A stretch of DNA of 44,738 bases from an uncultured Prolixibacteraceae bacterium (lineage in GTDB: Bacteria > Bacteroidota > Bacteroidia > Bacteroidales > Prolixibacteraceae). Location of the stretch: contig CAJXZG010000039.1 of assembly GCA_913063265.1 (NCBI GenBank), forward strand, positions 1-44,738, given 5' to 3'. The translations under genes were made by a program, and so were the position numbers. The notes beneath the pieces were generated by a model. That model saw only the letters and a list, made by a program, of their open reading frames with translations. It made no database searches and was not told the DNA's origin. How positions within the stretch are numbered: the first letter of the stretch is position 1; every line of letters begins with the position of its first letter. Below, in pieces: positions 25,140 through 31,999 of this stretch.

Positions 25140-26249
25140 ATGAAAACAAAGATTTCAATTTTTCTTTTCTTTTTTGCATTATATACTTCAAAAATATCTA
25201 ATACAAGTGCATGTACTGGCTTAAGGCTTATTGCTGCAGATAATGGCGTTGTTATTGGCCGAACCCTTGAGTTTGGATTGGATCCGCAATCTGAGATTTT
25301 AGTTATTCCTGCTGGAACAGAAATATTCAATTCATTTTCTGATAAATCAAATGGAATTACATTTACCTCGAAATATGGCATTGTGGGCGCCAATGGTTTT
25401 GGTTTTGATGTTCATGTTGATGGTATAAACGAAGCAGGTTTGTATGTTGGTGGATTTTATTTCCCTGGTTATGCCAGTTATAATCTACCCGACCCTACAA
25501 AGTATGACATTTCTATGGCTCCTGAAGATTATGGAACCTGGCTACTGGCAAATTTTTCTTCGGTCGAAGAAGTAAAAGCCAACTTTGATAAAGTATTTTT
25601 AGTCGAAAATCCCATTGAAGCGATAGGAGGAATGAGTTTTCCTGCACATTTTGTGGTTCACGATAAATCAGGAGCCTGTGTTGTTATTGAACCTTTGAAT
25701 AGAACATTGGTAATTTACGACAATCCGTTTGGTGTATTTACCAATTCTCCAACTTTCGATTGGCATTTAACCAACTTAAATAATTATATTAATTTGTCGG
25801 TTGTGAATGTTGAACCAATAGATTTAAAAGGACAAAAATTAAGTGCTTTTGGCGAAGGTAGTGGATTGCATGGCTTACCCGGAGATGGAACTCCAACATC
25901 CAGATTTATTCGGGCAACTGTGTTTTCACAATCGGCCGTTCAATTAGCAACTGCAGAGCAAACAGTTTCTCAAACCTTTCACATTATGAACAATTTTGAT
26001 ATTCCAGTTGGTTCTGTGCGAGATATTATTTCAACCAAAGATGGCAAACAAGTGGTAAATGAGATAACCTCTTGGACTTCAGTTACTGATCTTAAAAATC
26101 TTACTTATTCATTTAAAACTTATCAAGGGCAGAAGGTATTTCAGGTAAATCTTAAAAAAGCTCTTGAAAAAGCAGGAAAAGGGGTGCAACATATAAAAAT
26201 GAATTCTGATTTTATAATTCAGGATATTTCAACTGATTTTATTAAATAA
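25140..26249 (+). CDS. Linear amide C-N hydrolase (choloylglycine/penicillin V acylase family, C59)
   Basis: This 369-residue protein has an N-terminal hydrophobic signal (KISIFLFFFALYTS) followed by SACTGLRLIAADNGVVIGRTLEFG, in which Cys25 is the expected N-terminal nucleophile exposed by cleavage. The family signature continues with YGIVGANGFGFDVHVDGINEAGLYVGGFYFPG (about 80-111) and VFTNSPTFDWHLTNLNNY (about 198-215). These Ntn hydrolases cut conjugated bile salts, penicillin V or N-acyl homoserine lactones. Given the export signal, the target is probably an environmental acyl amide. The neighbours do not clarify the substrate. The upstream 263 bp show no clear promoter. Confidence 0.88.
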   Translation: MKTKISIFLFFFALYTSKISNTSACTGLRLIAADNGVVIGRTLEFGLDPQSEILVIPAGTEIFNSFSDKSNGITFTSKYGIVGANGFGFDVHVDGINEAGLYVGGFYFPGYASYNLPDPTKYDISMAPEDYGTWLLANFSSVEEVKANFDKVFLVENPIEAIGGMSFPAHFVVHDKSGACVVIEPLNRTLVIYDNPFGVFTNSPTFDWHLTNLNNYINLSVVNVEPIDLKGQKLSAFGEGSGLHGLPGDGTPTSRFIRATVFSQSAVQLATAEQTVSQTFHIMNNFDIPVGSVRDIISTKDGKQVVNEITSWTSVTDLKNLTYSFKTYQGQKVFQVNLKKALEKAGKGVQHIKMNSDFIIQDISTDFIK

Positions 26250-26311
26250 AAAAAACCTAAACAGTTAGCAAACGGGACGGGGCTAATTATTTTACCTAAA
26301 ACATAATCTTC

Positions 26312-26377
26312 TCATTTTACTTTAACAACAATTGCTTTGAACGATTCAGGTTGGTTCATGGCTAAATCGGCTAGGAC
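26312..26377 (-). pseudogene. Detached copy of the 3' end of rplT (21 codons plus stop)
   Basis: Reading the minus strand from 26377 gives [21 protein letters not shown] then TGA (positions 26377-26312), matching the last 21 residues of the intact L20 gene at 30669-30734 apart from Ser for Thr and Val for Asp. At DNA level 56 of 63 sense-codon bases are identical by my alignment, and weak similarity continues about 15 bp past the stop. No upstream start or coding part exists. It lies 17 bp beyond the end of the YeeE-rhodanese gene, in the same orientation as rplT. Confidence 0.88.
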
Positions 26378-26394
26378 CTATGAGATTTTTTAAT

Positions 26395-27591
26395 TTAACA
26401 ACCTCCCTTAATTTTTACTTCTTTGGGTTTCACAGGTTGCGACAGATTTTTAAAAACCTCAACCAAAGCATTCATCTCCTGCTGCAGTTTTACACGGTAA
26501 TGATAAATATTCATTTCAGTTTTTGAGGCATTTTGTGGTTCAATAATCTGATCAGAAAATAGTTGTTTAAAATCTTTTGATGTTTCTTTAAGAATAAAGT
26601 TGTCGGATTTACCAATATATTTTGCCCATAAACACGACTTTTTAGCCAGGGTATCCGTATCAGCATAAAAATAATTTGTCTTCAATTTCTGATTAAAAAT
26701 GCCCTTCCATTTTCGGTCATTCAACTCCTCAAAAGGTATATTGATTGCCATTGGAATATGATAACTATTAAATTCCTCTTTCGGCCGAACATCAATTACA
26801 TTTATATTATAATGGTGATTGGCAATTTCAAAAGCGAGCTGGTCGGCAGAAATTTCTTTAAAAACACACTTTTGTTGACGCTTTGCATTTGCAATCCTGT
26901 TTTGTATCATCTCATCTTTCGAAGGTGTAGCAACTATTACCGCCAGAACAAAAAAAGCAAGGCCAATACCAATACCATAAGTAATCAGTTTCCTGCGTGA
27001 AAACTGTGCTTTGTAGTTATTTACTTTGTTCTCAATTAAATGAGTAAAATAAAATGCGATAAAAGCCAGAACTGTTAACAGAACCGCAAACAATAGTCTC
27101 GATATTCCAAGTTTTTCATATATCAATACAGGGCCCCAATTTTCGGCTGAATATATATTTTCAAAAACCGGGTATGCTTCTGCAAAAATGATAATCCCCA
27201 AAACCGATCCGCCAACAAAAGCCATCGCATCAAATTTTCCAATTGCAGCAGCACAAATACTTGTACCCGGACAAAAACCACCAATAATAAATCCAAGTCC
27301 CATAATTGCACCACCGGCAAGCGCGGAGTACAAAAATGTTGGATTGATATAAATCAGAGTTAAATCCAGAATTCCCCAATGATTAAATAACAATATTCCA
27401 ACCATTGCGGTAACTCCAGCTGTAAAAAAAACTTTCAGCACAGTAAAATCGTATCCATAAAACAATCCTACCAGCTTTTTAGTAGAAGAGAAACCGGCTT
27501 GTTCTAAAACAAAACCAAAACCAATTCCTGCTAAAAGTGCGATAATTAAGCTAAATTCATTACTAATGATAAAAGGTACTAATGGTCCCAT
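26395..27591 (-). CDS. YeeE/YedE-type sulfur channel fused to a rhodanese-like domain
   Basis: This 398-residue membrane protein has about eight helices in its first 225 residues. They resemble the YeeE/YedE (TsuA) thiosulfate-uptake family, including the Cys-bearing loop GGFCPGTSICAAAIGKFDAMAFVGGSVLG near residue 103. After a basic loop and one more helix (about 200-222) comes a rhodanese-like domain (about 245-330: NVIDVRPKEEFNSYHIPMAINIPFEEL). Where an active rhodanese has its loop Cys (YCxxG), this one reads NYFYADTD, so sulfur transfer at that site is doubtful. The C-terminus ends GGC. The gene is last in the operon, 5 bp after the second YeeE gene. It probably imports or channels thiosulfate-type sulfur. 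Confidence 0.82.
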   Translation of the reverse strand: MGPLVPFIISNEFSLIIALLAGIGFGFVLEQAGFSSTKKLVGLFYGYDFTVLKVFFTAGVTAMVGILLFNHWGILDLTLIYINPTFLYSALAGGAIMGLGFIIGGFCPGTSICAAAIGKFDAMAFVGGSVLGIIIFAEAYPVFENIYSAENWGPVLIYEKLGISRLLFAVLLTVLAFIAFYFTHLIENKVNNYKAQFSRRKLITYGIGIGLAFFVLAVIVATPSKDEMIQNRIANAKRQQKCVFKEISADQLAFEIANHHYNINVIDVRPKEEFNSYHIPMAINIPFEELNDRKWKGIFNQKLKTNYFYADTDTLAKKSCLWAKYIGKSDNFILKETSKDFKQLFSDQIIEPQNASKTEMNIYHYRVKLQQEMNALVEVFKNLSQPVKPKEVKIKGGC

Positions 27592-27596
27592 AATTT

Positions 27597-28115
27597 TTAT
27601 TTTAGCCAGAGTTTTCTAAAAAAATAAGCGAATAAATAGGCTGAACCAAAAATTGCCAGCATAGTAATGATTCCACCAAACGACATGACTGCCATACCGC
27701 TTAAAGCTGAACCACTGGTACATCCCCGTCCGAGTTGCGAACCAAGTCCAAAAAGTAAACCGCCAATTATGGCCGCCACAATTCTTGTAAAGTTTGTAAT
27801 ATTTGGCCCACGCTCCAGTTTAAGCCCAACACGCCCTGACAAAACACCAGAAATAAATGCACCAATAATTACTCCAATCACTTCAAATACAAGCCAGTCT
27901 TTTAAAGGTCCTCCGGGATGTGATTCAGTATAATCTTTTAAATAAGGTGTGTTATTTGTATGTTCAGGAGCAATTTTTTCAATTGCTGATAATGTCACAC
28001 TTTTTACAGCTCCGCTTGCTCCCAGTCCACGTCCCGTAACATAAATAGTTCCCAATAAAACCAGGCCCATTAAAAAACCGGCGAGATAAGGATTCATGTA
28101 TAATTTTGATTTCAT
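27597..28115 (-). CDS. YeeE/YedE family protein (half-size sulfur channel)
   Basis: This 172-residue membrane protein has four or five helices. It carries the YeeE/YedE signature GSQLGRGCTSGSALSGMAVMSFGG at about residues 124-147, with the Cys proposed to bind thiosulfate in the family, and an N-terminal NPYLAGFLMGLVLLGTIYVTGRGLGASGA. The pair of half-size and full-size YeeE proteins is common in Bacteroidota, and the two probably form one transporter. It lies 12 bp after the cytochrome b gene and 5 bp before the YeeE-rhodanese gene, so all four genes are one transcript. Thiosulfate is the likely substrate by family. Confidence 0.87.
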   Translation of the reverse strand: MKSKLYMNPYLAGFLMGLVLLGTIYVTGRGLGASGAVKSVTLSAIEKIAPEHTNNTPYLKDYTESHPGGPLKDWLVFEVIGVIIGAFISGVLSGRVGLKLERGPNITNFTRIVAAIIGGLLFGLGSQLGRGCTSGSALSGMAVMSFGGIITMLAIFGSAYLFAYFFRKLWLK

Positions 28116-28127
28116 TTTTCTCAGTTT

Positions 28128-28757
28128 TTAACTTTTGTTTTTGTTTTCCTCTTCATCATCCAAATCTTCATATCCTGTTAGCATAGCGTTAATGTTCGAA
28201 GTTGGTGTTTCCCCGGTAGTTGTCATGTAAACATGTATTACTAAAAATATCATTAAAAGAATTGCTCCGAGTGTATGCCAAAATGCAATACTTTCCAAAG
28301 GATAATTTTCAATGACAACGATATTATTTTGATCTATTGTTTTGTATAGCAGGTACAGTATGCCTGAACTTACTGTTAATGGGATTAACAGCAATTTAAA
28401 AAATAAATAAACCAAACGTTGCAGCGGATTTAATTTTCGCAATTTTGTTTTTGAAGTAGGGTGTGGTTCTCCCCTAAATATTCCCACCAGATAATATAAA
28501 ACCTGATCCTTCAATTTATTTGTCGTCGGAATATACTGACGCCACTCCCCTGTTGTAAAATGCCAGAATATGGCAAAAACAATTAATCCGATTAACATCC
28601 AGGAAGCAATCCGGTGGAATTGTGCTGCTTTTTCAAATCCAAATATTTCAAAACTACCGTGCACTTCAAACCCTGTCAGAGCCAGAAAAATAATCAGCGA
28701 AGCCTGTGTCCAGTGCCAAAAACGTTCAAAGCCGCTATAAATATATACTTTGTTCAT
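28128..28757 (-). CDS. Cytochrome b subunit (PhsC/cytochrome b561-like)
   Basis: This 209-residue membrane protein has four helices. His residues fitting b-heme ligation appear in ERFWHWTQ (helix 1), AAQFHRIASWM and FAIFWHFTTGEW (helix 2), and SIAFWHTLGAILLMIFLVIHVYMTTTGE (helix 4). This is the layout of thiosulfate-reductase-type cytochrome b subunits, which take electrons from the quinol pool and pass them to a periplasmic partner. It starts 11 bp after the octaheme cytochrome, so that protein is its evident partner. The C-terminal tail is acidic (EDLDDEEENKNK). No molybdopterin subunit is present nearby. Confidence 0.87.
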   Translation of the reverse strand: MNKVYIYSGFERFWHWTQASLIIFLALTGFEVHGSFEIFGFEKAAQFHRIASWMLIGLIVFAIFWHFTTGEWRQYIPTTNKLKDQVLYYLVGIFRGEPHPTSKTKLRKLNPLQRLVYLFFKLLLIPLTVSSGILYLLYKTIDQNNIVVIENYPLESIAFWHTLGAILLMIFLVIHVYMTTTGETPTSNINAMLTGYEDLDDEEENKNKS

Positions 28758-28768
28758 GTTCTATTATT

Positions 28769-30385
28769 TTATCCATCTAAATCATCTGACAAATCCTGTC
28801 CGTGATATTCAATAATTTGTTTGCTGTATTTATCATTATAAACTTTTAGCCCTACCCGAATGGCCCCATGCCCGAAAACACCCACAATTGTTAGGATATA
28901 AAGCCAGAATCCCCATTTATCGAGCATTTTGTTTGTATCCCGCCCGGGAACATAAAAACCCGTTAAATTGGCCAATCGCCCATTTTCTCTTGTATGACAT
29001 TCAACACAGGACAAAGCTTGCTCTTTGGGAGCAACCATGTGATTGACAGGCCAGTACATCTTTGTTTTTATAAAACCATAATTACCGCTATAGGGCAAAC
29101 CGGCATTGTGCATTCCAGCTGCAGCAGATTTATTCCAATCAAAATCTTTCCAATATGCACTATCTCCTTTTTCTTCTGCGTATAAATGCGGTTGAATAAG
29201 AATCATGTGTTCTTTATCATAAATTTGGTCGCCAATATGAATTTTCACAGGAACAATTTTTGAATCCTTTTCGTTATGAGAACCAAAAAGTGTATTTATC
29301 TGTACAGGGATGGTTGTTATTTTGTCACCTAATTTATATTGTCTGGCTGTACCATTAAACCAAACATAATCCGGTTTTACATTTCGCTCCCATTTAAACG
29401 ATCCCTTTATAGATAAATAATCATGGTTTCCAAGAGAATCTTCTTCATGAAATGGTTGTCCATCTTTTAATTTACCTGCATCAGACCAGTACCACGCCAT
29501 TTTAGTAGAATTTACTTTTGCGTACTCAGGAATATGGCAGGCCTGACATGAAACTTTTGAACCATGTCTGTTTAAAACATTACTAAAATGTGGTGTATTG
29601 GTGTGACAATCTTCGCAATTCGCCCGATTTGTATTGCTGGTTGAAACCGAATATAATTTTCCCAGAATCTGATGATTTTCTGCGGTGTGGCAATCAACAC
29701 ATTCCATGTTCATTCCATTGGATGCCATGTGAACATCAACATCACGGCTGCAAGACAATAGAGCAGCTTCTAAATCTCCATGTTTTACATTGTTTCCACC
29801 ACCACTGAAAAAATGACAAGATCCACAATTGCCTTTTTGTGGGCGTCCAACACTTTGTGCTACACTTTTAAGATTTACCAGCCTGTCAGGATAGCCCGCC
29901 ATTGATGCACCTTTCATATAATCCTCGCTATTATCGTGGCAAACCATACAATCTACATTTCTTGCATTTTCAAAGTCATATTTATTACTGTCCATTCCAA
30001 AACCAATATGACATTTGGCACATGCTTTTTCATTTGAGTTTGAACCGATACAAAAATTATTCAGTACATTCTTTTTACCTGTTAATGAAACGCCTTCACC
30101 TTTAACATAAGACAAACGTTCCCAATTCCAATGGGATGAAGCCATCACTTCTTTATGCGTTTCCGTATGACATGAAAGACATGCCTCAGTGACCTCCTGT
30201 GGTGTTTTAAAATCCTTTTGCAACTCCGGCAGTTTGTAATGATTTACAGAAGGAATAGGTTTAAATGCGTATTCTTGTTTTAATAATTCCAATTTAAGGT
30301 TATATGTTTCTTCTTTGTGTAACACATTTACCAGAACCAAAGAAACAATAACAAGAATAACAACTATAAATATATTCTTAAGCAT
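28769..30385 (-). CDS. Octaheme c-type cytochrome, tetrathionate reductase (OTR) family
   Basis: This 538-residue protein has exactly eight CxxCH motifs: CLSCH, CAKCH, CMVCH, CGSCH, CVDCH, CEDCH, CQACH and CVECH. It has an N-terminal membrane signal (LKNIFIVVILVIVSLVLVNVL) and a C-terminal helix (FWLYILTIVGVFGHGAI, about 505), so the heme domain faces the periplasm and is membrane-anchored. Heme number and spacing match the octaheme tetrathionate reductase family, whose Shewanella member reduces tetrathionate, nitrite and hydroxylamine in vitro. As first gene of the cassette it is co-transcribed with cytochrome b and two YeeE proteins. Whether the enzyme runs as a reductase or as a thiosulfate oxidiser in vivo is open. 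Confidence 0.93.
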   Translation of the reverse strand: MLKNIFIVVILVIVSLVLVNVLHKEETYNLKLELLKQEYAFKPIPSVNHYKLPELQKDFKTPQEVTEACLSCHTETHKEVMASSHWNWERLSYVKGEGVSLTGKKNVLNNFCIGSNSNEKACAKCHIGFGMDSNKYDFENARNVDCMVCHDNSEDYMKGASMAGYPDRLVNLKSVAQSVGRPQKGNCGSCHFFSGGGNNVKHGDLEAALLSCSRDVDVHMASNGMNMECVDCHTAENHQILGKLYSVSTSNTNRANCEDCHTNTPHFSNVLNRHGSKVSCQACHIPEYAKVNSTKMAWYWSDAGKLKDGQPFHEEDSLGNHDYLSIKGSFKWERNVKPDYVWFNGTARQYKLGDKITTIPVQINTLFGSHNEKDSKIVPVKIHIGDQIYDKEHMILIQPHLYAEEKGDSAYWKDFDWNKSAAAGMHNAGLPYSGNYGFIKTKMYWPVNHMVAPKEQALSCVECHTRENGRLANLTGFYVPGRDTNKMLDKWGFWLYILTIVGVFGHGAIRVGLKVYNDKYSKQIIEYHGQDLSDDLDG

Positions 30386-30457
30386 AGTACTTATTTTACG
30401 TATTATTCATACAATATGAAATAATCTTATTCGAACTTTTGTTCGTTTTATATGCCG

Positions 30458-30465
30458 CAAATATA
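30458..30465 (-). promoter_or_regulatory. -7 element of the octaheme cytochrome operon
   Basis: On the minus strand TATATTTG (30465-30458) matches TAnnTTTG exactly in a very AT-rich stretch. Between it and the start codon lies an inverted repeat CGAAC-tttt-GTTCG (30432-30445), which could be an operator or a leader hairpin. The -33 match is poor. Confidence 0.45.
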
Positions 30466-30605
30466 TTTATTTATATATTTATAAATATCAATAAAATGAT
30501 ATTTTAAACAAGTAGAGTACTACATTGTTATAAACTTATGTTCTAAACATGTAATATACAACAACTTTCAAATTACCTCAAAAACAAAATTTAGATGTAT
30601 TCTAA

Positions 30606-30641
30606 ACAAAAAACCCTGATCCGTCAACTGACGGATCAGGG
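30606..30641 (-). terminator. Terminator downstream of rplT
   Basis: Perfect 13-bp arms CCCTGATCCGTCA (30614-30626) and TGACGGATCAGGG (30629-30641) with a two-base loop, followed on the minus strand by TTTTTTGTTT. It closes the thrS-infC-rpmI-rplT operon and separates it from the octaheme cassette. Confidence 0.9.
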
Positions 30642-30668
30642 TATATATTTCACCTTATAATATAATTC

Positions 30669-31013
30669 TTATTTTACTTTGTCAACAATTGCTTTGAACG
30701 TTTCAGGTTGGTTCATTGCCAAATCGGCTAAAACTTTCCTGTTGATTTCAATCTCGTTCTTTTTCAACAATCCCATGAATTGTGAATATGACATTCCTTC
30801 TAAACGGGCTGCAGCATTAATACGCTGAATCCACAATGCACGGAATGTTCTTTTTTTAACTTTTCTGTCGCGGTATGCATACGTTTGTCCTTTTTCCCAG
30901 GAGTTTTTTGCAACCGTCCAGACGTTTTTACGCGCTCCGAAATAACCTTTAGTTTTTTTCAGTAATTTCTTTCTCCGGGCACGTGATGCTACATGATTTA
31001 CACTTCTTGGCAT
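30669..31013 (-). CDS. rplT: 50S ribosomal protein L20
   Basis: A 114-residue basic protein with the L20 signatures [27 protein letters not shown] at the start and [25 protein letters not shown] at about 78-102. It binds 23S rRNA early in large-subunit assembly and in several bacteria represses its own operon. It is the last gene of thrS-infC-rpmI-rplT, with a 124-bp gap after rpmI that contains two ATCCG-type palindromes. The last 21 codons are duplicated at 26312-26377 beyond the sulfur redox cassette. Confidence 0.98.
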   Translation of the reverse strand: MPRSVNHVASRARRKKLLKKTKGYFGARKNVWTVAKNSWEKGQTYAYRDRKVKKRTFRALWIQRINAAARLEGMSYSQFMGLLKKNEIEINRKVLADLAMNQPETFKAIVDKVK

Positions 31014-31120
31014 ACTTTTTACTTTTTTGATAATTGGCGATCCGACTATTGGCGGATGCTTTAAAGCTCAATTACCTGGTTAATAACTAATTTTACCTTT
31101 TTAAAAGGAATTATTTGAAG

Positions 31121-31138
31121 ATCCGTCAGCCGACGGAT
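31121..31138. repeat. ATCCG-type palindrome at the rpmI stop codon
   Basis: Arms ATCCGTC and GACGGAT with loop AGCC (plus strand) directly follow, and overlap by one base, the rpmI stop. A longer relative forms the rplT terminator (30614-30641), and a degenerate one lies at 31040-31057 between rpmI and rplT. No uridine tract follows, so read-through into rplT is expected. Confidence 0.7.
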
Positions 31139-31335
31139 TACTTCATGCACAATAAAAGTTTAACGTTGCTTTCGTTTGTCTTATCGATTGTTGTCCAATA
31201 AGTCAAATTACGCTTACGTTTTGTACTTTTCTTAGTCAAAATATGACTTTTGTAGGCGTGCTTCCTTTTAATTTTACCACTTCCGGTTAGTCTAAATCGT
31301 TTTTTAGCTCCGGAATTCGTTTTCATTTTTGGCAT
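31138..31335 (-). CDS. rpmI: 50S ribosomal protein L35
   Basis: A 65-residue, very basic protein with the L35 signature [36 protein letters not shown] cut here to its key parts: PKMKT at the N-terminus, GSGKIKR near residue 18 and a TKRKRNL segment near 38. Length is normal. It lies 82 bp after infC and 124 bp before rplT, the usual order in bacteria. A small palindrome begins at its stop codon. Confidence 0.97.
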   Translation of the reverse strand: MPKMKTNSGAKKRFRLTGSGKIKRKHAYKSHILTKKSTKRKRNLTYWTTIDKTNESNVKLLLCMK

Positions 31336-31417
31336 AATCCCTACTTATTAAAATGTTATCAAAGAACTTTATTATAATTGTGTTTCAACACTAAAACAAG
31401 TTGCTTTTAACGGCTAC

Positions 31418-31984
31418 TTATTTCTTTTTAGGTGAAATAAACATTGTCATTCTTTTACCTTCAAGCCTTGGCATTTGCTCTACTGTTCCTAACTCTTCAA
31501 GGGATGTTGCAAGTTTTAGCAACAAAATCTCACCTTGTTCTTTAAACAAGATTGAGCGTCCCTTAAAAAATACAAAAGCTTTAACTTTTGCACCTTCCTG
31601 TAGGAATTTTTCAGCGTGACGCAATTTAAACTGAAAATCGTGCTCATCGGTTTGTGGGCCAAAGCGAATTTCTTTCACCACTACTTTTGTAGTTTTGGCT
31701 TTCATCTCCTTTTGTTTCTTTTTTTGCTGATAAAGAAACTTTGAATAGTCGATGATTTTACAAACCGGTGGATCGGCTTTTGGCGAAATTTCTACCAAAT
31801 CCAATTCCAATTCGTCTGCTATCTTTAATGCCTCGCGTAACTGGTAAATTCCCGGGTTTTCAATATTGTCTCCCACTAAACGTACCTGTGGCACCCTGAT
31901 TTTGTGATTAATCCGGTGTTGTGGTTCCTGCTCTCTTCTGGGCTGGAAATTTCTTCTCGGACCTCTTCTCTTAATAGCTATAAT
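31418..31984 (-). CDS. infC: Translation initiation factor IF-3, starting at a non-standard AUU (or AUA) codon
   Basis: The IF-3 frame is complete: N-domain [17 protein letters not shown] and [24 protein letters not shown], linker, and C-domain [29 protein letters not shown] at 31894 would cut off the first 30 residues, including the conserved RINHKIR. Extending the frame upstream gives [16 protein letters not shown] and then only ATA (31981-31979) and ATT (31984-31982) before an in-frame TAA. A strong Shine-Dalgarno AAGGAGG lies 5 bp before the ATT. AUU initiation with autoregulation is known for infC in Escherichia coli, so I choose ATT, giving 188 residues; ATA is the alternative. The gap to thrS is 15 bp. 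Confidence 0.9.
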   Translation of the reverse strand: MIAIKRRGPRRNFQPRREQEPQHRINHKIRVPQVRLVGDNIENPGIYQLREALKIADELELDLVEISPKADPPVCKIIDYSKFLYQQKKKQKEMKAKTTKVVVKEIRFGPQTDEHDFQFKLRHAEKFLQEGAKVKAFVFFKGRSILFKEQGEILLLKLATSLEELGTVEQMPRLEGKRMTMFISPKKK

Positions 31985-31999
31985 GCGTTCCTCCTTAAG

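Noticed and set aside
30432..30445. CGAAC-tttt-GTTCG as a defined redox-regulator site
   Set aside because: The inverted repeat is real, but I know no Bacteroidota regulator with this site, so it is mentioned only with the promoter.
31894..31896. GTG as the infC start
   Set aside because: It would remove the conserved RINHKIR segment of the IF-3 N-domain, and no Shine-Dalgarno precedes it, whereas one precedes ATT/ATA.
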